A stretch of DNA of 64,000 nucleotides from Guyanagaster necrorhizus (taxonomy: Eukaryota > Basidiomycota > Agaricomycetes > Agaricales > Physalacriaceae): contig NW_025064885.1 of NCBI RefSeq assembly GCF_019112545.1, positions 1,452,139 to 1,516,138 of the forward strand, written 5' to 3'. A program made the position numbers and the translations under genes. A model generated the notes under the pieces. The model saw nothing but the letters and a program-made list of their open reading frames with translations. It was not told the origin of the DNA and did not search any database. Below, piece after piece: positions 10,548-22,192 of this stretch (within the stretch, counting starts at the first letter, position 1; every line of letters starts with the position of its first letter).

Positions 10548-11263
10548 ATTCAGGGGTATGATGATGATGAGGAGACAGGTAGTGGTGTGGGTGGTGTGCA
10601 TGTGCATGTGTTTAAATTTGAGTCATTAGTTGCTGTGTGTTCTCTTCAACTGGATTTAGGCTACAGGGCCATAACCTAATAGAGGGACAATGTAAATATT
10701 CACTATGAATGAATGTAAGTAATAGTTGTGGATATTGTGATGGTATACACATACCTCAGTCGGGCAGTGATGGTGGAATGACTGAGGTATGCGGGTAACT
10801 ACGGGCGAAGTATATAAGTAATCGTAAGGACAGGAGGTTGATATAAAAGGTAAACAATCGAAAGTGAAACATACTGGTATAAGGCACGGATATCTTCTAA
10901 CAATATACGACTAAAATATCGAAACCGAATGATATTTATTTTCAATCAGGTCGGATTACGGGCCTTTGCACTCCAGATGGCCAGAGTAAACTATCTTTTG
11001 TAGTACCCAAAGGCCTTTGCACCCCGCGAGGTCAGCTGGAATCGAGTCACACGCCTTGACCACTCTTCCCTCTTACCATGCTTGATACGTAGTGAATGCA
11101 TATAGGTTCCCCCTTCCATACAAACGAGGAAAAACGCTCTGAAATGACCAATATCCGGCAATGGGGTCGGAGGAAGACGCGTGAGAGCTGAAGCCCGATC
11201 GTCAACATCCACCTGAGGATCAGCTTTCGACATTGCAGCACAGACTTTCCTACATACACTCTA
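10548..11263. other. Transition from retroelement nest to gene region
   Basis: The first part (to about 10,755) is AT-rich, CpG-free and includes a TG/CA-rich run near 10,560-10,610. From 10,757 on CpG is normal. An 80-codon minus-strand frame (11,233-10,991, starting MSKADPQ) overlaps the 3' side of the GH105 gene. I see no family in it and treat it as 3' untranslated or chance sequence. Confidence 0.5.
10750..10791. repeat. 12-bp inverted repeat at the boundary
   Basis: CATACCTCAGTC (10,750-10,761) and GACTGAGGTATG (10,780-10,791) are exact reverse complements with an 18-base loop. It lies precisely where CpG-free sequence gives way to normal sequence. It could be the ends of a small element, a hairpin or a relic of an insertion. 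Confidence 0.6.
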
Positions 11264-12676
11264 CTACAGGAAGGTTCTGAGGTATTCTGTCATCGCCAAG
11301 AGGGCAAGGCTCTGTCCGTATGGCATACTTGTCAACGGTATCTGCTTGTATCCCTCGGTGTCGTCGAACACAGGAGTTCCAAACGACACCAACTTCAACT
11401 CGCCAGCTTCGGTGATGTTGTCCAGAACGGCTTGAATTGCCTTCTTCGCAGCATTGACATATCTCTCTTCCTTTGGTATCAGTCTCAGTCTTAGTGCTTT
11501 CATGATCCCGTACGCGAATCCAGCCGTGCAAGACGCCTCCAAGTACGATGTCGGATCGTCGAGTATGGTATGCCAGAGGCCAGTTGCGGGGTCTTGGTAC
11601 TTCACCAATGCATCGATTTGAGCGACGAGGGAGGAGACCAGGAACAACCGAACGCCGTCGGTTTCAGGCAATCGAAGCATTTCGACAAAGTCAGGAATGG
11701 CCACGGTTACCCAACAGTTTCCCCTGCCCCATCTAGCCCGCCCAAAGTGGTGCCGTCCATTAAAGGTCCATCCTAGCCACGGCCATAAGAGCAGACTCGA
11801 GTAGCTAGGATAAACGCATACCGTGAAACCAAAGACCAGTCTGAACATCCTGCAAATACTTGATACTGTAGACGGTTGGTAAATACGTCACGATCTGCGA
11901 GCACACAGACTTACTGTATCAGGAACTGACGCTTAGCTTCTTCAACATAGGCAGGCCGACCCAGTACAAGACCGATCTTTGCCAGAGGCAAGACGGACAT
12001 CATCAGCGTATCATCCCAGAGTTGCTGGTAGTTGTCAAAAAGATACGTGATGTGCTGCAGACCTCCGTCTTCGGTTCTAGGCATGTCGTACATCACCCAC
12101 TCGGCCCAAGAGTCCAGATGGGCGAGATAACTGGAGTGCTTTTCTTCATGAAGAAATGCGGCGGTCAACAATGGGGACATAGTATTGACATTCTGCTCTA
12201 GAGGGTCAGGCCACCGTTATGGGTCGGAAATGCGATTCACATACTTTGGTCGTTCCAATTTCGAAGCGGTCTTTGAACCACGCTAGGGAAACATCAAGGG
12301 CCTCCTGATCACCGGTGATTTCATGAAATTTCCAAAGTCCGTAAAGTCCTGTTTCGCGCTTAAGCGTTTCGTCATTTGATGGCTGAAATAACTAACCAAC
12401 GCCATGTGTCCACTAGAATACGCTAATCAGAAGTCGGACCCTTTACTAGCAGTGATGATTCTGCTCACCTCCCAATCATTCCATCCTTTCGTATCGATGA
12501 CCCTTCCATCTTCCAAGGTCATGAAGAACTCTCCGGTCTCATCTTTGATGTTCACCAAGCAATTTATGAGATTGCGGATGTGCTTCAGGGCTTGAACCTA
12601 CTCAGTGGATGAGGAAACGGCCAACGGCTGCGATTTTTGGCCTCACCTTTCGAGGGTTGATATTTCTAGCTGACAT
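11264..12676 (-). CDS. Glycoside hydrolase family 105 (unsaturated rhamnogalacturonyl hydrolase)
   Basis: The spliced product is about 365 residues in about seven exons. GH105 and GH88 enzymes remove a 4,5-unsaturated uronic acid from oligosaccharides left by pectin or glycosaminoglycan lyases. Visible marks are WTHGVG then LYGLWKFHEITG (early barrel), QQLWDDTLMMSVLPLAKIG with the acidic DD pair, and ARWGRGNCWV, the WxRGNGW signature of the family with C for the second G. The first exon encodes MSARNINPRK. There is no signal peptide, so the enzyme should act inside the cell on imported oligosaccharides. It shares a 263-bp divergent promoter with an anion-type MFS transporter, a plausible import-and-cleave pair (inference). 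The exact sugar cannot be read from sequence. Confidence 0.85.
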
Positions 12677-12939
12677 AGCGATGAAAAGGAGCTTTCTGGG
12701 CCCGGGATCTGGCTTTAAAGTGAGTAGGGGGCCACAAGCACGGGCCGCGGGCCGCCAGCCGAGAGCATGTGGAGAAATAACCGTAGAGCTGCGGGGCCCC
12801 GGACCAACGATCGACTGGCGCGTACCACCGTCAGGCCAGGGGCGATCGCATCACAGGACTTTCCCATCCCCTTTTCATCCACTCATATAAAAAGTTTGCC
12901 TGATGCTTCTTGGAGGGACCGAAGCTCCAACTTATCACC
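12677..12939. promoter_or_regulatory. Divergent promoter GH105 / MFS transporter
   Basis: The 263-bp gap separates the two start codons. A TATAAAAA box on the plus strand (12,886-12,893) stands 47 bp before the transporter ATG. The middle is GC-rich (about 12,700-12,840), with GGGCC runs that could bind a shared regulator. Confidence 0.6.
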
Positions 12940-15543
12940 ATGTCCGACGCGATCAAGCACTTGCAGGAACATGTTGAGGATACCGAGAAAGGCTCGTACC
13001 GCACTGGTTCTCCTGCCACTGGTTATTGCTCCCTCTTACTTGTTAATCCGTCACTGGCTAAATACTCTCCACTAGGTCCACCGCCAGCCGGAATTGATGC
13101 TGAAGTCGCCAACTTTTTTGCTTCCCAAGATGCACCAGCAGTCGTTGACGATGCAACAAACAGGCGTCTCAGATGGCTCATTCACAAGCGCGTCTTGGTA
13201 CGATACTCTGCCCTGCCCTGCCTGCTGTCACTCACCATTTCCTGCCGATAGGTTGTCATGGTCGTTACTTACTGTGAGTTTGTTTGTTCCCCTTCCACGT
13301 ACCCTGTGCTTACATTTCCTCTCAGTTGCACAAACACTGGATAAAGGGTGAGGCTAAATTTGGCGTCCCTCTGCTGCGCAAACGCCTCATGCGATACCCT
13401 TCACAGAACAATGAGCTTTGCTTCGATCATGGGCATTCGGACAGATACCCACCTTAAGGGCCAAGAGTATGCCTGGTTGACTACATGTGGTAAGCGTTAA
13501 TGGTCTGGCTTTTGGAAAGCTTGCTAACTATATTCCAGTCTATATCGCTATGTAAGAGTTGACCGTATCTCACCTTTCGGTTTATGTAACAATGTACACA
13601 GTCTCCTCTGGGAATTCCCGACCAATCGGCTCATTCAGCGACTTCCCATTGCAAAATATCTTGCGTTCAAGTATGTGTGCTTCTTCTCCCATGTCATAAA
13701 AAGAGGCTTAATTTCTTTGACAGTATCATGGCCTGGGGGGCCGTTCTGGCCTGCACGGCTGCTTGCAAGAACTTTGTCGGTTTAGTTGTTGTACGAACAT
13801 TCTTGGGTATCTTTGAGTGTGTTTGCCAACCTGCGTTTGTTTTCTTGTAAGCTGGCTCCGATCTTCATAACGCCTTCACTAATGAACAAAGGTCTACGAT
13901 GTGGTATACCCGAGAAGAGCAAGCTTTGGTCATCGGGGCGTTTTACTCAATGAATGGCTTCCAACAATGCGTCGGCGGTCTCATTGCCTATGGAATCGCC
14001 CAGGTCACAGACGCCAAGATTAAGAACTGGCAAATACTATTTACGGTAGGCGATACCAGCCTTGCCTCATTGTCTTTCATTCTAATCGCTAAATCAGCTA
14101 CTCGGCTGCATCACGTTCGTATGGGGTATCTTCGTCGCATTCTGGCTCCCAGATAGTCCCATGCGGGCCAAGTGCTTTTCCCCCGAAGATCGCATTCTTA
14201 TAGCTGAACGCGTCAGGAAAAATGATACTGGACTGCAGAACAAAGAGTTCAAGGTACGGCCATCAAGTTACCGCACACTATGGTGTACTCTAATCATGAT
14301 GCTGCAACAGAAACATCAAGCAAGTACGTTGTGCCTATGCACAGACAAGGTTTACTGTCCTAACCTCTCTTTCAACAGTCGAAGGCCTATTAGATCCAAC
14401 CGTATGGGCTATTACCTTGATCTCTTTCACAAATGGATTGCCTCCTGGCGGTATCGGTTCTTTCTCGAGCATCATTTTGACGGCATTTGTGAGCACAGCG
14501 TGTTCTCGTTACCCGAGCTGCCAGTTTTAACTGTTAAAAGGGTTTCACAGTTCTGCAGACCTACTTGCTCGCCATTGCACAGGGTGAGGCTAGCCCATAT
14601 TTACATCTTCTTCCCACCTAAATGTTCGTAGGTGTCATTATCATGGCATTCTTGTTCAGTGCGGCATATCTGTCAAAGAGATACAACCAAAAGCTTCTGT
14701 TAGCTTTCGTAAGTCGTCGTACTCCAATGTTCGGATGGCCACTTAAATGCCTTTCAATATTCAATAGTTGTATACTCTCCCCAATATTGCTGGCACGATT
14801 GTATTCATCTGCGTAGAAACGTCCGCCAAGACCAAAGTCGGGCTTCTGATTGCCTTCTAGTAAGACGCCTCTTTTCTTGGTCAAGAACTTTGGACTGACG
14901 ATGCCCCAGTTGCACACAAGGTTTTGGCGCTGTTGCAGTCTTGAACTTGGCAGTAATGTCTGGAAATGTTGCCGGAGTAAGCGTAAAACCGTGCTCTGTT
15001 AAAGATACAAGTTGACAACAATTCACTTAGCGGACCAAACAAGTAATTGCGTCGACACTGGTGTTCATGTAAGTGCTCTTTTATAATTAAAAGAGTAACT
15101 AGAGACTGGAACCTTTCCTAGTGCATGGGCAGTCGGAAACTCTATAGGACCACAAGGTGCTTTTTTCCTTTCTGGTGTTACTTGTGTTTCTATATCTGAT
15201 GATAATGTGTATTTAGTTTTCCGTTCCAATGACAGTCCTAGATACGAGAAAGCATGGATCGCCCACATGGTTATGTACGGGCTGCAGATCGCCGCCATTT
15301 TCTTCCTCAGAGTCCGGCTTATGCGACTGAATGTCTTGAAACGCCGTGCACAGTCGCTGAAAGAGAGTCAGGTTAGCGGTGAAGATTCTGTAAGCTCGTC
15401 TCCCTCGAAGGCTAGAATTCGTGTTGACCATCTACCCACCAGGATGAGCATCTTGCCCATCTGCACGCCTTTGATGACCTTACTGACCAAGAAAATCCCG
15501 ACTGTGCGTATCTGTGCAAAAATCTGCAGGTTTCATGGACTGA
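12940..15543 (+). CDS. MFS transporter, anion:cation symporter (DAL5-like)
   Basis: About fifteen exons splice to roughly 490 residues. An N-terminal hydrophilic part ends in RRLRWLIHKRVLV, then come twelve hydrophobic stretches. Family marks are AQTLDKGTMSFASIMGI in TM1, RTFLGIFECVCQPAFV, the loop WYTREEQ, LPDSPMRAK after TM6, and FTNGLPPGGIGSFSSI in TM7. The tail DLTDQENPD is typical of the DAL5/allantoate permease group of the ACS family, proton-driven importers of organic anions in the plasma membrane. All exon joins I could check keep the frame. The final exon gives CFMD instead of the common FRYVL. Start: ATG after CACC, 47 bp past a TATA box. The substrate is unknown; the divergent GH105 partner suggests an unsaturated uronide. 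Confidence 0.87.
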
Positions 15544-15777
15544 CTTCCTGAAACAGTCCGCTACGTCTACTAGTACTGATGTTTCTTCACGACGCTGGGT
15601 CAATGTTCGAATGTTAAATGTCAGCTCAGTATCATGTGACTATTCTCAGGGCGTTTCTTTACTTTACGGTTGAAAACAAGACGTTTATTTCTGCTAAATA
15701 AAATACATTGAGATTTATTTTAACCCGTTGCGAATGAGATGGTACACAGCACGACAAAAGGACGGAAAAACACCAGA

Positions 15778-18733
15778 TCAACGTTCTGCATCTGGAGGTT
15801 TGGAAAAAGCAATATCGAGTGTTGTTGCGAGTTGGCTGACATCATTTTCAAGTTGAGATATCCTTGTTTGCCTGTGGATCCTGTTAGTCAAGGAGTACGA
15901 AAGTTGTTTAGCACCTACTCGAAGGTGGATCTCTTCCCAAACTCGAAGGCCTGAGAAATACCGAGGGTCTGACAGTTTTGAGTATGCTTGGCTTTCCACG
16001 ACTGTTCTTTCTCCAATAGTGACTTCAAATCAGGTAGTACACGATCATACTCTCGCTGCATCTGCGACATCCAATCATGCTAGTGAGCCCGTGAAACAAG
16101 GACAAAAAGACACTTACCATTCCTGCCCTGGCTGCGAGAGAAGATCCATCATACCTTCCTATACCCGTTACCTCTTGCTTCATTCTCTTCAACTCTTCAA
16201 ACCATTTCGTTTCATGTTCACTAAGTTCGGGGGAAGCATTATCCATCATATGCTGCAGCATACGGTCCAGTCTAGCCATCAAGTTCTTGTGGGTTTCCTG
16301 GACCGTCTGAATACGGGCTTTGTTCGCATCAACATCGGGACCCTTCATCTTTTCCACTAGAGCGTTGAGCTCCGCCGCCTTTTCACAGAGCCGCTTGAGT
16401 TCTTGAACCTGTAGCACTGCCCGTGTTTCTGATCGTCGATGTGCGAGCTGAATCTCGCGGATTTGATTAGTGAGTTCAGCGACTGTGTTCGCCAAGTAAC
16501 GCAAAATCTCCGGGGTCAACATCAACTCGCTGCTTGCAGACGGAGGCAATGACAACTGAGGATTTGAAGGAAGTCCCGATGGATGAGAAAGAATGGCTCC
16601 TGGCTGGAATGGCTCAGTCCTAAGCAATGACACATAAGCAGAGGGACCCTCGGTGGGCTTGAGCCATTTATCCTTCTCCTTCACCTCGTTTCCATCGTCA
16701 GCCACTGGTGGTAAGCTTTCTGCTCGTGATCGAGGTGATTCCGATCGCAGAACAAGATTGAATGTCGTGATTCTCATTGCGGATGTCAAAATGAAAATGC
16801 TGTATGTTAGATAGACGTTGTCGGGAATAGTCACTGCCACCACTGGATTTGAGCACCTAGGGAAGCCTGCATTAGCATGCGGTTTAAATACGAGATAAGC
16901 AGCTACTTTTTCTCCACTGAAAAAGTGGATAGAATGGGTTGCACGTTGGTGATAGTGGACTGTTGTAACGCTTCCGCTAGAGTGGAATCTGCGTCATCAT
17001 CGTTGGCACGCAAGGCAGAAGCAAGACTTTGAAGTACTGGCTGGAGGTGCAGGGCATGTACTCCAAAAGCATGATATACGTATATCGTATCATCGTAGAT
17101 TGGATCGACAACGAATACCGGATGGTTAGCCTGGAGCAAGTCCAGGAGTTGAGGGGATAATGGCCATAAGTTGGAAACCAGCCCAAGATCGATAGTCTCA
17201 TACACAGCAAGCATAGGCAACCCTCGGCTTGACTATTGCGCGATTTGAGAATAGTGTATCGTAAATATAAGACAAATTGTACAAACCTTGTTGCTCCACC
17301 TGGCTTCTACCTTGTCGACGTCGAGACAAAGATCAACTCGCCCATCCTGGTATGCAATCATCACGACACCTAGATGCTCTGTCTCACCTCCATCTTCTTC
17401 AGTGCTGCCAAAGTCGTTACCAAAGGCAAGATAGGTTATGTCAGTCGCCTCATCACCATCACTATGCTCCAGCATCCGCGGCGAAGGTTGCAACAAGAAC
17501 GGACCTTGCCGTGTAGGCGACGCCTTAATTGTAGAGGGCGGGTGCATAGGAACGGAACGCGAGGTAGCGGGGAACATGCTGCCTGCAGGAAGCTGTTTTA
17601 CCAAAGCTGATACATATTTCTGCTGATAGTCGTAGATAGTGCTGAGGTTTTTAGACGCTGCAGATGTGCTTCCCCGAGACAGCAGTTCAAGTTTTGCTGA
17701 GATAAAACATTCCAACGAATGGACATAGGCAGAAGGTATGGAGCTTGATTTCATTTGTTTAAACCAGTAATGAAGATGGGAAATGACTCACGCATTTTTT
17801 GGCATGTAGGGACATATGGAATATATATCCCCAGATCTCATGATAGCATATACTGTCAAAGGACCCCAGTCGGCTTTCCCTTTGCCTAAGTCGAAAGAAG
17901 CCACTTCGCGGTCTGCTGGGTCCTCAGCAAGATAAGATCTTCCAGGTTTCTTGTCTGGAACAAAGGACAGTACTTGAAGCGGGTCCTCAGCATCGACTGA
18001 GATGTCATATTCTCTAATGCAAAAAGATAAACAGAGTGCTAAATACATAGTGATTGACGAACCTAAGCTTTCCGTCGACTGTCATGACCATCAGTGTAGT
18101 ACCAGCGTCTCCCCAAGGATGCCATTGTATCTTAGCAATGGGCGGCGAGGTATTTGAGGCATGATGATATTGGCCAACTTGGACAGACCTGCGAAAAGCA
18201 TGAGATCCCTGTTTATATAGTAAATTCAGAATACATACTTGCAGTCCAACTTGTCTGGAACCAGCCTCAAGAATCCTGAGCGCGGAAGTACAATCACCGC
18301 GACTTGAGATGCGCCGGCAACGGCAAGGAGCTTTCCACCAGGATTCAGGGACATATGATGTATTTCAAACTGTACGTTGGGTGTATGTAGAGTCTTCCTG
18401 AATTGAGCATAAGGATCCACTATACAGGTATTGAAAGCATACCTTGTATTGTTTCTCAGCACTGTGGCTGATCTTGCCGTCACCCAACTGCGTCATCCTA
18501 ATTTCCCTGCCTGCTGTAACTATGATATCCGAGTCGCGTAGAACCATGTTTTGTCGTCGCCCGGACGCCGTGGGCCCATCTTGAGTCGCACTGTCATTTC
18601 TGAACTTGGGCAGCGTGGTGGTGGATAATTCCAACGAAGATTCCGATTGCGCGAGAGGCCCACTGAATTCCTTTGGCAGAGAAAATATTGGGTGACTACT
18701 GAGAGATATCAGGGCGTCCTGGTTGCCAGGCAT
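15778..18733 (-). CDS. NUP82: Nucleoporin Nup82/Nup88
   Basis: About ten exons encode roughly 800 residues. The first two thirds read as a WD-like beta propeller: HHMSLNPGGKLLAVAG, an IQWHPWGDAGTTLMVMTVDG block, DWGPLTVYAIMRSGDIYSICPYMP and LGVVMIAYQDGRVDLCLD. The last third is a long coiled coil (LANTVAELTNQIREIQ, AELNALVEKM, HETKWFEELKRMKQEV) ending QLENDVSQLATTLDIAF. This is the architecture of Nup82/Nup88, part of the cytoplasmic-side nuclear pore complex that works with Nup159 and Nsp1 in mRNA export. The final intron (GTAGGT, branch GACTAAC) is needed to reach the last coiled-coil segment. It is divergent from the proteasome alpha7 gene across 126 bp. Confidence 0.85.
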
Positions 18734-18859
18734 CGCGTTGAGAGAGAACGTGGTGTTGAGTGAGCTCGAAAAAGATCAAAGCCAGATATGGGTATTTCTT
18801 CCCACAGGTACTGACGCGTTGGCTTGCGCGTCCTGTAAAGGCATCTGCCCTCAACCACC
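18734..18859. promoter_or_regulatory. Divergent promoter NUP82 / proteasome alpha7
   Basis: The 126-bp gap must serve both genes. It holds GACGCGT (18,813-18,819), the ACGCGT core also present twice in the Rpn12/beta1 promoter. No TATA box is evident. Confidence 0.6.
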
Positions 18860-19915
18860 ATGACTTCCATTGGCACGGGTTACGATCTCTCAGCAAGTAC
18901 TTACTCTCCAGATGGAAGGATATTTCAGGTAGGCTCAACGGCAGCAGATGTCTTCAGAATACTCACTTTTCTGGAAAGGTCGAATACGCAAACAAGGCTG
19001 TCGAGAACTCTGGGTATAGCCCACCGATATCTACATTATTCTGAATTCTTACAAATTGGTTTCATAGGACAGCGATTGGTCTGCGTGTGAAAGGTGGCGT
19101 CGTTCTAGCCGTTGAGAAGCTGGTGCACTCCAAACTGTTGGTTCCCGGTGCCAACAGACGGATACAGACCGTGGACAGACATATTGGCATGGTTCGTTGT
19201 TCTTTTCAGAGGTCACTTCATTAATAAGAAACCCTTGTTTTAGGCTACAGCAGGTCTACTTGCTGATGGTCGTCATCTGGCCAACAGGGCACGAGACGAA
19301 GCATCCAATTACCGTGAACTATACCGGACACCACCCCCATTAAAGGTAGAAGAATTTGGCGCCTTCGATTGATCTACGCTTACCTGCTTCTTTCCTTTAG
19401 TCACTCGCAGATCGATTGGGTCTGTATGTGCAAGCTTATACCCTGTATTCATCAGTTCGTCCGTTTGGCATCAGCACCATTTTCGGGGCGGTAGACAAGG
19501 ATGGCCCGTCACTATATGTCGTTGAACCAAGTGGTGTTTTTTATGTATGCCTCTATCTCTTTCGCCTTCATGTCCGGCTTTGGATCATTATTATGTAGGG
19601 CTATCACGGCGCTGCAGTAGGCAAGGGCCGTCAACTAGCTAAAACAGAGCTTGAGAAACTCGACCTAGCATCGATTTCCATGCGTCAAGCAGTGTTGGAT
19701 GCTGCCCGAATGTACGTGTCCATCCTTTCCTTCCATCCTGATGCCAACTAGGTTCTAGAATCTATTTGGTTCACGACGACGCTAAAGAGAAGGAATTTGA
19801 ACTGGAGATGTCATGGATCGGTGATGAGACGAATGGTCTCCATTTGCCCGTCCCTAAGGATCTCTTCGACGAGGCGGAGAGAAAAGCAAAGGAAGCTCTT
19901 GAAACTTTTGAGTAG
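18860..19915 (+). CDS. PRE10: 20S proteasome subunit alpha7
   Basis: About six exons give roughly 255 residues. The N-terminus [19 protein letters not shown] and then [16 protein letters not shown] form the alpha-subunit signature that contributes to the gate of the 20S core. Later marks are [50 protein letters not shown] and [21 protein letters not shown], which distinguish alpha7 (yeast Pre10, human PSMA3) from other alpha subunits. The C-terminus is acidic (ALETFE). It is convergent with RPN12, 100 bp apart, and divergent from NUP82. I see no damage. Confidence 0.95.
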
Positions 19916-20014
19916 AAAGCACAGGCTGTTCATTGTACTCTGCCGTCTAGTTGCCCAAACCAATATTGTCTGCATCACCAGCGAAACAAATCAATGCCTT
20001 TAGAATTTCACCAT

Positions 20015-21059
20015 CTACACTATTTGCTCTAGTTCCCGGGCATAAGCCAGCGAGGCTGCAATCAGCTTCTGTCTTGGGATTTCCAGTTGTTCCTCGCCAT
20101 TACGGACAAACGTGATTGTGGCGCCAGTAAGATCTATCTCCCAGCCCCTCTACGTAATTATAAGAAAAAATGACGGATAGTAAAATCTTATTACACTCAA
20201 CTTGTTGCGCAAATGCCAGAAGCTCTGACTGTGATGAAAAGAAGAGGAGAAGAGCAGCGTCCTTCAAAGGAAGACTGTTGTATGCGGACTCTTCACAGCT
20301 TGCGATCTCATTTCTACACTAATCAATGAAAGCTCGTCAAGTCGAGAGGATTGCGTACCGGATGGTTCCAATTAAGCTGTCGACAAAGTACTTGTACTCT
20401 TCTGCTGGTGCCTCAGCCCTAGCATTCCACACTTTGCTATAGCTTCCTTCCATTAACCACCGCTCGAGATTTACCGGGTGGCTAATATATGGATTGTCAC
20501 CAATGGCATCTGCAGGAAGCGGAAGACTTTCAAGGGTGGTGTGAAAATCTGCTATGCGATTCTGAGTGAGAAGACGGATGAGGTTGAGGCCGCGGATGGG
20601 GAATTCTCGTTTTGACGGTGGCAGGTAGGAGCTGGAGGAAGATGAAGAAGCAGTCGAGTCGGCAGCCTGTAACACACACCTGTAATCGTTATAAAACGTC
20701 TGTAGCTGAGAAAAGTATCGGTCAAAGGAGGATTCGTCTCGTGATCGTATACTCCAAATTGCGCCGATCTCGAGGATGTCGCCTGCATTAGTATCAGCAC
20801 CACATTCGGGGAACAAAATCAATGCGTCTGACGAGCAATAACTAGGTCTTCGAGGACAAGATCCCCCTGGGGTATAAGCAAGCCCGCTTCAATCAATCCA
20901 ATCTGTAGCCAGCTCATCGTCAGGGCAATTTATTCCATTTTTTGTCGTCTAACAAACCTTGAGCTGAGAAAGCAAAGTTCCACATCGTTTGAGATCCGAT
21001 GGTATCGAGTTGAAGGAGCGCTGAAGATCTTCATACAGAGATACGAGACTGCTCGACAT
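20015..21059 (-). CDS. RPN12: 26S proteasome regulatory subunit Rpn12
   Basis: About six exons encode roughly 275 residues. The start MSSSLVSLYEDLQRSF is followed by IGLIEAGLLIPQGDL, ARDILEIGAIWSIRS, GLNLIRLLTQNRIADFHTTLE, NPYISHPVNLERWLMEGSYSKVW and a C-terminal NEIASCEESAYNSLPL block. This is the PSMD8/CSN8 helical and winged-helix fold of Rpn12, the last lid subunit to join and the trigger for lid-base assembly. The splice to ARDILEIG uses donor GTCAGA. A Ser run (about residues 90-97) interrupts a loop. It shares a 107-bp divergent promoter with the beta1 gene, so two proteasome genes start from one region. Confidence 0.92.
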
Positions 21060-21166
21060 GGCAGTCGGGGGTCAAGGGTCACTACCGGTCGACGCGTGTG
21101 CGACGCGTCAGCGCAATACCTGCCAAATCAGGATCCATACCTCTCTCCTTCTCTCCCTCAGCAAAT
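21060..21166. promoter_or_regulatory. Divergent promoter RPN12 / proteasome beta1
   Basis: The 107-bp gap carries GACGCGT twice (21,091-21,097 and 21,102-21,108), 11 bases apart, so on the same face of the helix. A pyrimidine-rich tract (CTCTCTCCTTCTCTCCCTC) precedes the beta1 ATG. Confidence 0.65.
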
Positions 21167-22140
21167 ATGGACCACATCGACATGCAGCAGCTCAAATCTG
21201 GTGAGGTCAACCTTGGGGTATATGTTTTCGACCTTGTAGTCCGTCACTGCGGCTGACGGTGACCCTAGACTTCAATCATGGCCGTCCAATTCGACGGTGG
21301 AGTGGTCATCGGCGCAGACAGTCGTACGACCACAGGAAGCTATATTGTACGACAAATATGCTTCCCTTCGCCCGTATCCTCATTGTTTTTCAGGCCAACC
21401 GGGTAACAGATAAGCTCACACACGTCCACGATCGTGTATACTGCTGTCGGTCAGGTTCTGCGGCGGACACACAGGCTGTCGCAGATGTCGTGCATCTTCA
21501 CCTTCAAATGTATACGTGCGTGTCGTATCGGCATTTCGGGGCTCAGTTCAATAAATGTTGTACAGCCAAACGGCAGGCGCTCCTCCGTCAGTGCACGCAG
21601 CAGCGGCTATCTTCCAGAAGTTCTGCTACGAAAATAAGGACGCTCTAAGTGCAGGAATCATTGTTGCTGGATGGGACAAGGAGGTCGGTCCCAGCGTCTA
21701 TAATATTCCTCTTGGAGGTGGACTGTTCCGCCAGCCCTGGGCTATTGGTGGTACGACCTTCCACGCATCTAGTCCTTTCCCATGTAACAAAGTCTCACAG
21801 GCTCTGGTTCAACATACGTATATGGTTATTGCGATGCAACGTACCAAGAGGGATGGGGCCGAGACGAGACTGTGAATTTTGTCAAGAACAGTAAGTCGGC
21901 TGGTGCATGCTTGCATCTCCGCTGTTCTAATGATCCTTTCCAGCTTTGGCGCTCGCCATGTCGCGAGACGGTTCCTCGGGTGGTGTAATACGGATGTGTG
22001 TCATCACAGAGGATGGTGTTGAGCGACTATTCGTGCCTGGTGATAAGCTTCCCAAGTTCTGGGAAGGCCGAGAGGTCTTAGGTGCTGGAAAGACGATACC
22101 TATTGACAGTGGAGCTGTGCCAATGGCCGTAGAGGCATGA
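21167..22140 (+). CDS. PRE3: 20S proteasome catalytic subunit beta1 (caspase-like)
   Basis: About six exons give roughly 235 residues. A short propeptide ends NLG, and autocleavage before T of [11 protein letters not shown] would expose the catalytic threonine. The catalytic helpers are in place: D in [10 protein letters not shown] in VTDKLT, and the SRDGSSGG motif near the C-terminal part. [16 protein letters not shown] and [19 protein letters not shown] fit beta1 (yeast Pre3, human PSMB6). The start is ATG in a short first exon. It is divergent from RPN12 and ends 52 bp from the convergent YlxR-like gene. No damage is seen. Confidence 0.95.
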
Positions 22141-22192
22141 ATGCATGAAGTCTGGCAATTACAATTTTTTTGTACTCAATTTATTTGAGTGG

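Noticed and set aside
10560..10610. TG/CA-rich run near the copia gag start
   Set aside because: A simple-sequence tract inside decayed repeat; no sign of function.
10991..11233. 80-codon minus-strand frame after the GH105 stop
   Set aside because: No motif or family, and it lies in what should be the 3' untranslated region of GH105.
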